Below, piece by piece: positions 51,301 to 60,402 of a DNA stretch of 64,000 nucleotides (position 1 is the first letter of the stretch; every line of letters starts with the position of its first letter). This stretch comes from Calothrix sp. HK-06 (GTDB lineage Bacteria > Cyanobacteriota > Cyanobacteriia > Cyanobacteriales > Nostocaceae), in NCBI RefSeq assembly GCF_001904745.1, contig NZ_MRCD01000008.1, positions 62,001 to 126,000 of the forward strand, in the 5' to 3' direction. The notes beneath the pieces were generated by a model. The model searched no databases, was not told where the DNA came from, and saw only the letters and a list, made by a program, of their open reading frames with translations. The position numbers were made by a program, and so were the translations under genes.

Positions 51301-53852
51301 TCTAAAACTGTCTCTCCCCGATTAATGACTTGCTGTGCGAACTCCTCCATTTTGTCATAGTCACCACATAGATATGCTGTATCACATGCTTCTTCATATA
51401 AAGCTAATACTAACTCATATTGTTCGCAATCATAGTCACCGAGTATTTCGAGAGCAACATCAAAGTAACGAGATGCGGCAATATTTGCTGTTGAAGCTTT
51501 AGCTTTACGTCCAGCATTTAAATTTAACTGCGCTAGTTCTAAAAGTTGTTGTGGGTCATTGATTAATTTGATTCCATAATTTAATTGATTGACAATATCA
51601 AAAATTTTCTCTTCTTGTTGACTTGTTGGAGTATTCTGTAATAATAATTTCCCAATATTTAGGTGAGTTAATTGTTTATCTGTTTCAGGAATGAGAGAAT
51701 AAGCAGCTTGCTGTACACGGTCATGGACAAATTTATAAGTAACTAACGTTTGATGCTTACTAGCAATTGATAGTTTATCATCTTCAGCTAAATCTTCTTG
51801 GAAAAACTTGTAAATTTCATTTGTTGGAATCACGAGTTCTTCCTGCAGTGCTTTCCATAGATAAAATGCAGTTGCAGCTTGAGTTTTACCATTCACGATA
51901 GATAAACTTGGTAAATCGAATTGATTACCAATGCACGCTGCAAGTTTGAGAACTGACTGTGTAGCAAATGGCAATTTTTTTAATTGTACTGCCATAAATT
52001 CTACAACGTTATCGGTAAATGCCAATTCTTTAATTTTGGAAAGATTACACTCCCATCCTCCCCGCTTCTGTAAATGATATTCATCTATATTAAACGATAT
52101 CAAACCGTCTTCGTATAGCGATTTTAAAAATTGACTGCTAAAAAAAGGATTACCCTGTGTTTTCTGATAAATTATACTTGTTAACGGCGCCGCATTTTCT
52201 AAACTGCAATTTAATGTGTCTGCGACTAAATGCGTTAACTCATTTACAGATAAAGGACTTAATTTAATTGTATTAATTTTGACATGTTCTTTCTGAATCT
52301 CATCCAGCGTTAATAAAAGTGGATGTGCAGCAGAAACTTCATTATCTCGATAGGCGCCAATAAATAATAAATGTTCAATGTCAGTATTTGCAAGGGACTG
52401 CAACAATTTTAAAGAAGCAAAGTCCGACCACTGCAAATCATCCAGAAAAATAACCAAAGGATGCTTGTGGCATGTAAAAACTTGAATAAATTTCTGAAAT
52501 AATAAATTAAAACGGTTTGTGGCAGCACTACCAGTAAGCTTTGCACATGCAGGTTGTTCCCCAATAATGCGCTCTAATTCTGGAATAAACTCAATAATAA
52601 CCTGACCTTGTTCCCCCAAAGCTGCCAAAATTCGAGTTTTCCAATAAATTAATTGCGTATCGCTTTCACTACTTAATTGCTCCATCAAGTCACGAAACGC
52701 TTGCAAAAACCCTGAAAATGGAATATTCCGCTGAAACTGGTCGTATTTACCTTTAATAAAATAACCTCGTTGTCGCACGATAGGTTTATGTACTTCGTTA
52801 ACAACGGCAGTTTTACCAATACCAGATAACCCTGCAACCATCACTATTTCAACTGCTCTTGGCTTTTTCGCAAACGTCGAAGGGTGGGGATTTGCAACTC
52901 GCTCAAACGCAGCAAGAAGAGTTTTTACCTCATTAGAGCGACCATAAAGTTTTTCGGGTATTGCAAAACGGTCAGATGTATCTCGCTGTCCCAACTCAAA
53001 GTATTTATTAACCTGAGAATTAACGTGATAACTTGCTTGTTCCAAGTCATACTTGAGTCCCAAAGCACTTTGATAACGGTCTTCGGCATTTTTCGCCATC
53101 AGTTTGGCGATAATATTAGAGAGAATAATTGGAACATCACTATTAATACTGTAAACTGACGGGGGATGCTTGGCGATATGGGAATACACCAACTCCATCG
53201 GATCTTGACAAGTAAAGGGTAATTCCCCAGTGAGAAGTTCAAAGAAAGTTACACCTAACGAGTAAAAATCGCTACGCCAATCTACTAAACGGTTCATACG
53301 TCCAGTTTGTTCTGGAGAAATATAACTAAGAGTACCTTCTAAAAAATTGGAGTATTTTAGAGTCTCCATGTCTTTGGGCAATAAAGAGGCAATACTAAAA
53401 TCTATAATTTTTACTTGTTTTGTAATTGGGTTAATAAGAATATTGGCGGGTTTAATATCTTTATGAATAATTCGGTTGCAGTATAATCCATGAAGGGATG
53501 TAACAGTTTGTATCGCAACGTCAAAAAAATCTTGTAGACGAATGCGGTTTGTCTCTAAATCTCGTAAACACCAGTTTTTGAGCGAAATTCCCCCAAAATC
53601 TTCCATTATCAACGCATAACTATTTTGGTAAGGTTCCAAGCTATAAGTTTTGATAACACCTGGGAGATTAAGATTTTTAGCAATGGTGTACTGGTTGCGA
53701 AACTGGACGAGTTCGCTAAAGGTAGGATATTCGTGTCGTAATAGCTTAATTACAACAGGCTTAGAGTCAGACTTCCTAACAGCACGATATACTGATGTTC
53801 TCACACCAGAATATATTTGCTCAAAAGTCTCATAACCAGGTAGTGTAATCAT
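48399..53852 (-). CDS. Giant Ser/Thr kinase - AAA ATPase - GAF - histidine kinase (HstK type)
   Basis: An 1817-aa trifunctional signalling protein. Residues 1-275: eukaryotic-type Ser/Thr kinase (Lys36 in 'VVIKLLRHE', catalytic Asp132 in 'IIHKDIKPANIL', 'DFS' at 151-153). Residues about 300-560: AAA_16-type ATPase (Walker A 'GLSGIGKTAV' at 341-350, 'VIFLDDLQWSD'). Then a long TPR-like helical region, a GAF domain (about 1365-1520) and a histidine kinase (His near 1560 in 'GIGHEINNPINF', N-box 'NLLANAIDALEE', G-box 'GKGTGLGLTIV'). HstK-type kinases occur in filamentous cyanobacteria, where some affect nitrogen fixation, iron or stress responses. 'DFS' in place of 'DFG' is common in this group. 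No response regulator gene is adjacent. Confidence 0.93.
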   Translation of the reverse strand: MITLPGYETFEQIYSGVRTSVYRAVRKSDSKPVVIKLLRHEYPTFSELVQFRNQYTIAKNLNLPGVIKTYSLEPYQNSYALIMEDFGGISLKNWCLRDLETNRIRLQDFFDVAIQTVTSLHGLYCNRIIHKDIKPANILINPITKQVKIIDFSIASLLPKDMETLKYSNFLEGTLSYISPEQTGRMNRLVDWRSDFYSLGVTFFELLTGELPFTCQDPMELVYSHIAKHPPSVYSINSDVPIILSNIIAKLMAKNAEDRYQSALGLKYDLEQASYHVNSQVNKYFELGQRDTSDRFAIPEKLYGRSNEVKTLLAAFERVANPHPSTFAKKPRAVEIVMVAGLSGIGKTAVVNEVHKPIVRQRGYFIKGKYDQFQRNIPFSGFLQAFRDLMEQLSSESDTQLIYWKTRILAALGEQGQVIIEFIPELERIIGEQPACAKLTGSAATNRFNLLFQKFIQVFTCHKHPLVIFLDDLQWSDFASLKLLQSLANTDIEHLLFIGAYRDNEVSAAHPLLLTLDEIQKEHVKINTIKLSPLSVNELTHLVADTLNCSLENAAPLTSIIYQKTQGNPFFSSQFLKSLYEDGLISFNIDEYHLQKRGGWECNLSKIKELAFTDNVVEFMAVQLKKLPFATQSVLKLAACIGNQFDLPSLSIVNGKTQAATAFYLWKALQEELVIPTNEIYKFFQEDLAEDDKLSIASKHQTLVTYKFVHDRVQQAAYSLIPETDKQLTHLNIGKLLLQNTPTSQQEEKIFDIVNQLNYGIKLINDPQQLLELAQLNLNAGRKAKASTANIAASRYFDVALEILGDYDCEQYELVLALYEEACDTAYLCGDYDKMEEFAQQVINRGETVLDKIRVYEIIIQAQIVQNKLIEGLNISLDVLKLLNIEFPLAPKQSDIQQAFQTTAELLAGRNVADLINLPEMSDPRILAAMRILSSMFSAAYLGSPEFVPLVTLKMVDLSIQYGNTGLSANGYCTYGFLLCCVIGDIETGYEFAQLSLNVLSKTNVASLQAKTLLLYNSLVGHWKNHARDFLKPLQEVYRIGLETGDLEFASYALHNYSFGSYLTGQELIGLEKEMSIYSETLRQLKQKTGLSYVQIWQQTVLNLMNHGNDVCSLVGTVYNEQEMLPQHEEMNDITAICMVYFNKCVLNYLVDKSDIALEYVVKAEQYLGGLTGLVIFPAFYFYDSLVRLAVYSEMVPLQQSEILEKVGNNQEKMQHWSNHAPMNFLHKYYLVEAERHRVLDNKLVAMECYEQAIACAKQHNYIQEEALANELAAKFYLGWNKTTIAQTYLINAYYCYARWGASAKIQDLETRYPHLLGSIKERSYNLNSHETIAFTTNSTSFTMTGSSSNVSNSLDLLSLVKVSQVISSEIEIKKLLVSLMQVLIENAGASKAVLILPKLDKLVIEAIGLSTKEVTSLLQSIPIEESREIPVSLINYVSRTKEDIVFHNATVELTSYEDEYILGEKPQSLLCNPILSQGKLVAILYLENTLTAGVFTDTRLNFIKLLCSQVAISLENARLYQQSQDYAQKLESSIESLKQAQLQLVQSEKMTALGNLVAGIGHEINNPINFLIGNLKPAHDYVQDLLSLINLYQNHYPNPVTEIVKEFRAIDFEYIQEDLPKVIASMQQAVDRIYEISISLRTFSRADTRKKILFNIHEGLDSTLMLLKHRLKASESHPEIQVVKNYADLPQINGFPGQLNQVFMNLLANAIDALEESNAGRTFNEIMQSPNLITVSTSLNNNKSHVVITIRDNGTGMTLETKAKIFDHLFTTKGVGKGTGLGLTIVRQIVVEKHGGTIEVNSTIGEGTAFVISIPV

Positions 53853-54230
53853 ATTAGCCCCTGCTCAACTGATAATTCATCTTGTGTCACATAGATATAG
53901 GTATTATTCCCATTCATTAGTCAGATGCAACATAGCACGTTCTTTTTCTTCTACAATATTGGCACCTGTAATCCCTGATACTACATTAATTTTATTTGTA
54001 ATTATTTTTACCTAAAATATTTTGGTTAAAAATAAGCTGTTTTTTTACTACAGAGAGGCAGAGTACACAGAGACAGCTTTGGTGGTGAAGATTAAGCATA
54101 TTATCAATTTTTAACCCAATTGTGAACAGGCGCCTTTTTTGACGATTAAAAGGAACAAAATTACCATAATTAAGTCTGACAAACAGGTGTGTCAACGCGC
54201 GTGTCATCTATAATAATTATGGTTTTATTT
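53853..54230. other. Intergenic region between divergent genes
   Basis: 378 bp between the giant kinase and the hydrolase genes. It contains one ACTACAGAGAGGCAG-type repeat (54046-54079) and a GGCGCC site. No convincing coding frame: a minus-strand frame here starts inside the next gene and is Leu/Cys-rich without family resemblance. Confidence 0.45.
54046..54079 (+). repeat. ACTACAGAGAGGCAGAGTAC-type short repeat
   Basis: TTTTTTACTACAGAGAGGCA followed by GTACACAGAGACAG: the third scattered copy of the ACCACAGAGACAC motif (others at 9822 and 18415). Confidence 0.5.
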
Positions 54231-55874
54231 ATGAGTTCTATTCATCGGCAGAAAAAGGTATCTTTTTTCCAGGGGTTTTTGTGCAGCTTAAGTATAATTT
54301 GCAGTTGGGGTACGGTGGCGCCTGCGATTGCAGCAGAATCTATTACTATACAGTTGGGACCATTCGAGCAAAAAATCGATGTTGATGATTTGGAAAATTT
54401 CGCCAAGAACGGGAAATTACCTAAAGAGCTACAAGTATTTTCGTCCTTTTTAACACCACAAGTCAAGGAAGTATTGAATCAAACGTTGAAGTTAAATCCA
54501 GAATTTGCCGATAATTTTATTGATGGACTTGCCAAAACTCCTCAAGGTCAGCGATTAATTTCTTCTTTAGGTGGGATAATACCCGGTAGTACGGCTCAAA
54601 GTCTTAAGGATACTCTCAATTTAACTGCTCGTCGTTTTAATGGTTTAACGGTTTTAGGATTTCTACGTTCCTATCCTGGTGAGAACATTACCGTTGATGC
54701 GACAAAAGCGATTGGTTTATCACTCGAAATGAATGCAAATAATTTACAGAGTCAAGCGTTCGCTGCCTTGCTCGAACGTGAGTTACCCAAAAATGATATA
54801 ATATCATTACCTAGAAATATCAATCCAGGTAGAAGAGGAAACGAGCAAGTACAATTAACTAGTTTTACATTCCAAGACCGTCAAAGAAATCGCATTCTGC
54901 CAGTTGATATTTATTCTACTACGGGTATAACACAGAAACCATTAGTTGTAATATCTCATGGTTTCGGAGCAAACAGGCGCCATTTACAGTATCTAGCGCA
55001 GCATTTAGCTTCGTATGGTTTTACTGTCGCAGCTTTAGAGCATCCTGGTAGTAATGCAGTCGCAGTTAACCGTGTCACCAATAGTAGTTCTGACTTATCA
55101 AAACTTATTAGCGCAAAAGAATTTATCGACCGTCCCCAAGATGTCACCTTTTTACTCAACGAACTTTCAAAGTTAAACCTACAACCCAGTCAACTCCAAA
55201 ATAAACTCAATACCGATAATGTCACCGTTGTTGGTCACTCTTTGGGAGGTTATACTGCGTTAGCTTTAGCTGGAGGTAAATTGGACTTAGATAGTCTACG
55301 TAAATTCTGTAAAAATTCACTCTTATTTGGTGAGGCACCTGGAGACTGGTTACAATGTGCAGCAGTGGAACTTAAAGATAGTGATATCCGAACCCCACTT
55401 CAAGATAAACGTATTAAAGGCGCCATTGTTTTAAACCCACTAGTAGGTAATTTATTTGGTAGAAAAGGTTTAGAAAATATTAATACCCCAGTATTAATGT
55501 TAGCAAGTAGTGATGATGCTTTAACACCAGCATTAAAACACCAATTTGCACCATTCACAGAATTAAGAGGCAATAAATATTTAATTACAGCAATTGGAGG
55601 TACACATTTAAGCGTCAGTGACCCCACATACCAAACAGCCGATATTACCAATATAGTAAAAGAACGGCGCGGTGCCGAAACAAACAACTTGCGTGAATTA
55701 GTATCTGGAGTCAGTGTAGCGTTTATTAAACAGCAAACCGATGAAGCAAAAACCTATCAACCGTTTTTAACCCCCCTCTACGCGAAATCACTATCCACAA
55801 CACAGCTACCCCTACGCTTAGTATCAGAACTACCAGGTAACTTGAAAAAATGGGCAGAGTTCGCGGCAAATTGA
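54231..55874 (+). CDS. Exported alpha/beta hydrolase with DUF1400 domain
   Basis: A 547-aa protein. A signal peptide ends at 'APAIAAES' (about residue 36 from ATG 54231). The N-terminal DUF1400 domain (PF07176, about 38-180: 'ITIQLGPFEQKIDVDDLENFAKNGKLPKEL') precedes a PAF-acetylhydrolase/dienelactone-like alpha/beta hydrolase. The oxyanion region 'VVISHGFGANRRHL', the nucleophile elbow 'VVGHSLGGYTAL' (Ser), and the His in 'GGTHLSVSD' are all present. It likely hydrolyses esters or lipids in the periplasm. The frame starts upstream at a GTG (54189), but ATG 54231 fits the signal peptide. Confidence 0.87.
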   Translation: MSSIHRQKKVSFFQGFLCSLSIICSWGTVAPAIAAESITIQLGPFEQKIDVDDLENFAKNGKLPKELQVFSSFLTPQVKEVLNQTLKLNPEFADNFIDGLAKTPQGQRLISSLGGIIPGSTAQSLKDTLNLTARRFNGLTVLGFLRSYPGENITVDATKAIGLSLEMNANNLQSQAFAALLERELPKNDIISLPRNINPGRRGNEQVQLTSFTFQDRQRNRILPVDIYSTTGITQKPLVVISHGFGANRRHLQYLAQHLASYGFTVAALEHPGSNAVAVNRVTNSSSDLSKLISAKEFIDRPQDVTFLLNELSKLNLQPSQLQNKLNTDNVTVVGHSLGGYTALALAGGKLDLDSLRKFCKNSLLFGEAPGDWLQCAAVELKDSDIRTPLQDKRIKGAIVLNPLVGNLFGRKGLENINTPVLMLASSDDALTPALKHQFAPFTELRGNKYLITAIGGTHLSVSDPTYQTADITNIVKERRGAETNNLRELVSGVSVAFIKQQTDEAKTYQPFLTPLYAKSLSTTQLPLRLVSELPGNLKKWAEFAAN

Positions 55875-55989
55875 GCCATCTTGTGATAAGAACTTTACAA
55901 TATCAACTTATTAGACTTAAAGTAGGGCACAATCTACGTGTTGTCCCATAAACGATATAATTCCTCAAACACCATTCTAAGGAGTATAC

Positions 55990-56844
55990 ATGGAAGCATT
56001 TGCAGCTATTGTGTTAGTGCTTATCGGCTATGCATTAGGTTCGGCTAAACTAATTAATGAAGGAAACGAAGCACTTGTAGAGCGGTTAGGTCGATACCAC
56101 CGTAAGCTTCGACCCGGAATGAACTTTATTGTTCCCCTTATCGATTCCATTGTGATGGAAGATACAACAAGGGAACAAATACTGGATATCAAACCCCAAA
56201 ACGTCATTACCGCTGATAACGTTTACATCGAAGTTGACGGTGTGATATTCTGGCGTATCAATGATATGGAGAGAAGCTTCTACCGAATTGATGATATTCA
56301 AGTAGCACTAGGTAATTTAATTCAAGTTGAACTGCGTGCAAACCTTGCAGAACGTACCTTTGAACAAGTAATTGCCTCACGTACCGAAGTCAACCAAGCT
56401 TTACTCAAAACAGTAAACGTAACTGCTGCTGACTGGGGAGTGCAAATTATTCGGGTAGACATTCAAAGCATCACACCTCCAGAAAGCGTTCAAAAATCTA
56501 TGGCAGACCAAAACGCTGCTGTAATTAGAAAACGTGCAGCAATTACAGCAGCAGAAGGTGAGCAAGAAGCAGCTATTAAACGCGCACAAGCAACTAGAAC
56601 ATCCGTTCAAATTCTTTCCGAAGCATTGCGTACCAACCCTGAAAGCAAAGAGATTTTAAAATACTTGGTAGCTCAAGAACAGGTAGAAGCAAGTCATAGG
56701 TTAGGTACAAGCACCAACGCAAAAGTTGTTTTCCTCAACCCTGGTGTTAACTCAGATGCTTATGCTCAAATGGTTGGTGACATTGGTAGTAGCGATGTAG
56801 CAGAGAATAATAACCCCCCTGAAAATGGTTCTGCAACCGCATAA
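55990..56844 (+). CDS. SPFH/band 7 protein (stomatin/paraslipin type)
   Basis: A 284-aa membrane-associated scaffold with an N-terminal hydrophobic anchor (residues 3-18) and the band 7 domain ('INEGNEALVERLGRYHRKLRPGMNFIVPLIDSI', with 'ISPDNVYIEVDGVIFWRI'-type pattern reading here 'ITADNVYIEVDGVIFWRI'). An Ala/Glu-rich coiled coil ('AAITAAEGEQEAAIKRAQA') and a flexible acidic tail follow. AAGGAG 8 nt before ATG is a strong ribosome binding site. Stomatin-type proteins form oligomeric membrane microdomains and regulate proteases or channels. No partner NfeD gene is adjacent. Confidence 0.9.
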   Translation: MEAFAAIVLVLIGYALGSAKLINEGNEALVERLGRYHRKLRPGMNFIVPLIDSIVMEDTTREQILDIKPQNVITADNVYIEVDGVIFWRINDMERSFYRIDDIQVALGNLIQVELRANLAERTFEQVIASRTEVNQALLKTVNVTAADWGVQIIRVDIQSITPPESVQKSMADQNAAVIRKRAAITAAEGEQEAAIKRAQATRTSVQILSEALRTNPESKEILKYLVAQEQVEASHRLGTSTNAKVVFLNPGVNSDAYAQMVGDIGSSDVAENNNPPENGSATA

Positions 56845-56846
56845 AT

Positions 56847-56898
56847 GTAGAGACGTGATTAATCCCTACGGGAAATCCTGCGGATTACACGTCTCTAC
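56847..56898. repeat. Inverted repeat family A, copy 7
   Basis: GTAGAGACGTGATTAATCCC and GGATTACACGTCTCTAC arms with CTACGGGAAATCCTGC in the centre, between the convergent band 7 and folP genes. The TAA stop of the band 7 gene is 4 bp to the left. Confidence 0.8.
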
Positions 56899-57743
56899 GA
56901 CGTGTTTCTGACTAGTGCGTCTGTAACTAGGCAAACATCGCGTATTTCTTTGACATCGTGAACTCTAACGATATCAGCACCTTGAAAAATAGCAGCACTA
57001 CATGCTGCTGCTGTTCCCATCAGGCGCCCTTTGGGGTCAGGTTGGTTTAGAATACGACCAATGAAACTTTTACGCGATGGGCCTATTAATATCGGACAAT
57101 CAAGTTGATGCAATTCTTTTAAACGATGAAATATTTCTAGGTTTTGCTCGTAGTTTTTCGCAAATCCTATTCCTGGGTCTATTATTATTTGATTACGTTT
57201 TATACCAGTGTTTACAGCGATTTCTATTTGCCCCTTCAAAAAGCTAATTATTTCCCCCACTACATCATCATAATTTGTTAACTTTTGCATCGTTGCGGGT
57301 GTGCCCCTGATATGCATTAAAATAATAGGCGCCTGCATAGAAAAAGCAACTTTAAATATTTCAGGGTCATATGTACCGCCCGAAATATCATTTATAATAT
57401 CTCCGCCAGCTTCTATTGCTAATTCTGCTACTTCTGACCTAGTTGTATCTACTGAAATTATTTTATCTGTAACTGTACGAATTGCAGTGATTACAGGTAT
57501 AACTCGATTTAATTCTTCTTGTAAAGTAATTTGTTCGGTGCCAGGTTTTGTGGACTGTCCACCAATATCAATTATATCGGCACCTGATGATACCATTTCT
57601 TGAGCTTGAATTACAGCAGCATCAACGCTGTTAAATTCACCACCATCACTAAAACTATCGGGCGTAACATTTAATACACCCATAATATAAGTTTTAGCTC
57701 CCCAATCAAAAGTATGATTACGTATATGTAGTTGACTGGACAT
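56895..57743 (-). CDS. folP: Dihydropteroate synthase
   Basis: A 282-aa TIM-barrel DHPS that joins p-aminobenzoate to dihydropterin pyrophosphate in folate synthesis. Both signatures are present: 'YIMGVLNVTPDSFSDGG' (about 20-36) and 'GADIIDIGGQSTKPG' (about 54-68). The Arg/Lys region 'PILIGPSRKSFIGRIL' and the C-terminal 'VRVHDVKEIRDVCLVTDAL' are also intact. Length is normal. It is 41 bp downstream of tpiA on the same strand and probably co-transcribed, a pairing known in cyanobacteria. Confidence 0.95.
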   Translation of the reverse strand: MSSQLHIRNHTFDWGAKTYIMGVLNVTPDSFSDGGEFNSVDAAVIQAQEMVSSGADIIDIGGQSTKPGTEQITLQEELNRVIPVITAIRTVTDKIISVDTTRSEVAELAIEAGGDIINDISGGTYDPEIFKVAFSMQAPIILMHIRGTPATMQKLTNYDDVVGEIISFLKGQIEIAVNTGIKRNQIIIDPGIGFAKNYEQNLEIFHRLKELHQLDCPILIGPSRKSFIGRILNQPDPKGRLMGTAAACSAAIFQGADIVRVHDVKEIRDVCLVTDALVRNTS

Positions 57744-57784
57744 AAAAATAAATTTTGCCTAGGGTTTGACCCCTAGGATATGTA

Positions 57785-58510
57785 TTATTGATAATTGACA
57801 ATTCTGGCAAAGCTGTCTGCTTCGAGACTTGCACCTCCTACCAAAACCCCGTCTATTTCGGGTTGTGCCATAATTTCGTCGATGTTATTTGGTTTGACTG
57901 AACCACCGTATTGAATGGGAACGTTTTGGTTTGTTAATTGGTTACGAATCATTCCAATCATATGGTTTGCTTCTTTTGTTTCGCAGGTGTCACCAGTTCC
58001 AATAGCCCAAATTGGTTCGTAAGCAATAATTAAATTACTTTGGTCAACATCTACTAAGTCTTTTTTGAGTTGCATCGATATCAACGCTTCTGCTTCTCCT
58101 GCATCACGCTGCTGTTTGGTTTCACCGACACACAAAATTGGTGTTAACCCGTATTTTTGTGCTGCTCTCAAACGTAAATTAACTGTTTCGTCGGTTTCTC
58201 CAAAGAATTGGCGCCTTTCGCTATGCCCGATAATAACGTAGCGTACACCAATTTCTGTCAGCATTTCGCCCGAAATCTCACCTGTATAGGCACCGTTTTC
58301 TGCCCAGTGGACATTTTGGGCACCAAGTTGGACTCGACTACCATGTAGATTTCTCGATAATACGTTCAAATCTGTGAAGGGGACGCACAAAATTACTTCG
58401 CGCGCTTCGGGTGTTTCCTCCAACGTAGGCAGAAATCCTTTTAAAAACATTTCGGACTCTGCCTGGGTTTTGAACATTTTCCAGTTACCAGCAAGAACTT
58501 TCTTTCGCAC
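57785..58510 (-). CDS. tpiA: Triosephosphate isomerase
   Basis: A 241-aa TIM that interconverts glyceraldehyde-3-phosphate and dihydroxyacetone phosphate in glycolysis and the Calvin cycle. The catalytic Lys ('[10 protein letters not shown]'), His ('[12 protein letters not shown]') and Glu ('[12 protein letters not shown]') motifs are all present, as is the phosphate loop 'YGGSVKPNN'. The frame is open 27 codons further upstream, but those residues are not TIM-like. The GTG at 58510 gives the family start 'M(V)[10 protein letters not shown]' and the standard length, so I chose it. Confidence 0.95.
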   Translation of the reverse strand: MRKKVLAGNWKMFKTQAESEMFLKGFLPTLEETPEAREVILCVPFTDLNVLSRNLHGSRVQLGAQNVHWAENGAYTGEISGEMLTEIGVRYVIIGHSERRQFFGETDETVNLRLRAAQKYGLTPILCVGETKQQRDAGEAEALISMQLKKDLVDVDQSNLIIAYEPIWAIGTGDTCETKEANHMIGMIRNQLTNQNVPIQYGGSVKPNNIDEIMAQPEIDGVLVGGASLEADSFARIVNYQ

Positions 58511-58646
58511 AGGCGCCTTCGTCAAGATTAAATTAATATTAAATGCATCTTTTACTTTAAACCATGACGTTACACGTGCGCTAGCTTTCACCCGATGCGG
58601 TTATGATTAGCTCCTATAAATACAAATTAACGAACAAATTTTGATT

Positions 58647-58994
58647 ATGAAGTTACCTAATCATCAGCAGCTACGCGAATTCGTCAACATGAGTTGTTTA
58701 CTCACTTCTCATAAATTCACGCTGAATATGATTACCACTGACGAGATGACTATGAATGTCTTAATTCTCGCAGGTGATCAGTTGGAGATACTTATACCCC
58801 CAGATGGTCATGTTTATTACAATACGACTCTCAGTGATGATAATACAGGTAAGTTGGAACTAAAAAATTATGTTCTGCGACACCGAGAGCAGATGAATGA
58901 GATACATAAGCTGTGTGAAGCAATAAAGATGGACGCTAAACCTTTAGACGCACATGATTTTATCGAGATTTTGCATCGTCAAAGTCAATCTTAA
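58647..58994 (+). CDS. Small hypothetical protein
   Basis: A 115-aa soluble, mixed alpha/beta protein ('VLILAGDQLEILIPPDGHVYYNTTL', 'LRHREQMNEIHKLCEAIK'). I do not recognise the family, and there is no signal peptide. It is likely real: divergent from tpiA with a 136-bp spacer, 3' end close to the MATE gene, and ordinary codon use. A TTG at 58641 also opens the frame, but ATG 58647 is preferred. Confidence 0.6.
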   Translation: MKLPNHQQLREFVNMSCLLTSHKFTLNMITTDEMTMNVLILAGDQLEILIPPDGHVYYNTTLSDDNTGKLELKNYVLRHREQMNEIHKLCEAIKMDAKPLDAHDFIEILHRQSQS

Positions 58995-59006
58995 TTAAAT
59001 GTATGA

Positions 59007-60383
59007 TTAACTTTCCAATTTTACAATCAAACGACGCAGGCGCCAAATGAACGCTCCTGCTGATGTACCAACACCAATAGCTTGTCCTATCCACAAACCT
59101 ACACCATCTAAACCCAAGTGGAATCCTAGAAAATAACCGCTTGCTAACCCAACTAGCCAAAATGCAGCGAAACTTAATAACATTGGTACTTGTGTATCTT
59201 TAAGTCCACGCAAGGCGCCTTGTGCTGTGGTCTGCACTCCATCTAAAATTTGTGATACTGCTGCCACAGCTAACATTGATGTAACTAATGGTATCAATTT
59301 TGCGTTCTCTGGGTTGTTAATATCTAAGTAAAGACTAATAATCGAGCGTGGAAATGCTAGTAATAACACTGTCATTAAAGTCATAAATACTGCACCCATA
59401 CACATACTAATATTAGCTGTACATCGCACTCCATCATAATTATTTTGTCCATTCCACCATCCCACTCTAATTGTTGTGGCAAAGGATATTCCTAAAGGAA
59501 CCATGAATAGTACAGCAATAGTTTGAAATACAATTTGGTGTGCAGCAAGTGTTTCAGTACCTAATAACCCCATTAAATACGTTGTAATACTAAACAATCC
59601 CACCTCAAAACCAAATGATATACCAATCGGCGCCCCAATCCATATCATTTCACATAATATCTTGGGTTCAATTTGATATAACTTTTTAAATAACCGAAAA
59701 CTTCTCAGTTCCCTGTGCTTGAGCGTATAAACAATCAAAGACACTAGCATTATCCACTGTGATAATACACTTGCTATGGCAATTCCTGATAACCCCAGCG
59801 CTGGAAATCCTAACTTGCCAAAACCTAGTATATAGTTACCAATAGCATTGAACAGAGTTCCGATAACAACAATAGTAATGATGGGTCGAACTTGAGAAAG
59901 TGAAGATAAAACGCTTTTGAGCATTGAAAAAGTTAAAGCTGGCAGAAAACCCCAAACGATAAAATCGAGGTAATTTTTTGCTAAACTTACAACTTGTGGC
60001 GCCTGACCCAATTGCAACATCAGCGAATCAGCATGTGCAAGTAGTATCATCAAAGGTATCGATAAAAGTAAACATAACCAAAATCCTTGTCGTGTAACTT
60101 GTTGAATTTTGGCATTATTACCACTCCCAAACGCTTCTGCAACTAGGGGACTAACACCCACAACCACACCTGTTGCCATAACCAACAACGTCGTAAACGT
60201 AGTAGTTGCCAAACCTCCTGCTGCAAGAGTTTCTTGTCCTAACCAACCCATCATCACAGTATCAACAAAACCAGTAGCAGCTTGAGCTATTTGTGCAGAT
60301 GCCAAAGGAATAGACAAATGTAACAGTGAACTAATTTCTGTACGAGTATTAGGTTTTATAGGTTTAACAGGTAAATGCACCAT
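59007..60383 (-). CDS. MATE family efflux transporter
   Basis: A 458-aa membrane protein with twelve helices and the MATE pattern ('SIPLASAQIAQAATGFVDTVMMGWLG' at the start, 'GVSPLVAEAFGSGNNAKIQQVTRQGFWL', 'GAPIGISFGFEVGLFSITTYLMGLLGTETLAAHQIV' in the second half). It belongs to the NorM/DinF-like group, which exports drugs or metabolites using Na+ or H+. The frame opens at 60413, but ATG 60383 ('MVHLPVKP') is the likely start. It overlaps nothing, but an outer membrane gene fragment begins about 20-45 bp beyond it on the other strand. Confidence 0.92.
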   Translation of the reverse strand: MVHLPVKPIKPNTRTEISSLLHLSIPLASAQIAQAATGFVDTVMMGWLGQETLAAGGLATTTFTTLLVMATGVVVGVSPLVAEAFGSGNNAKIQQVTRQGFWLCLLLSIPLMILLAHADSLMLQLGQAPQVVSLAKNYLDFIVWGFLPALTFSMLKSVLSSLSQVRPIITIVVIGTLFNAIGNYILGFGKLGFPALGLSGIAIASVLSQWIMLVSLIVYTLKHRELRSFRLFKKLYQIEPKILCEMIWIGAPIGISFGFEVGLFSITTYLMGLLGTETLAAHQIVFQTIAVLFMVPLGISFATTIRVGWWNGQNNYDGVRCTANISMCMGAVFMTLMTVLLLAFPRSIISLYLDINNPENAKLIPLVTSMLAVAAVSQILDGVQTTAQGALRGLKDTQVPMLLSFAAFWLVGLASGYFLGFHLGLDGVGLWIGQAIGVGTSAGAFIWRLRRLIVKLES

Positions 60384-60402
60384 AATTATCGAAATAATAA
60401 AA

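Noticed and set aside
53992-54207. Minus-strand frame of 71 codons in the gap before the alpha/beta hydrolase
   Set aside because: It starts next to the hydrolase gene start, is Leu/Asn/Cys-rich and runs through a dispersed short repeat; no motif.
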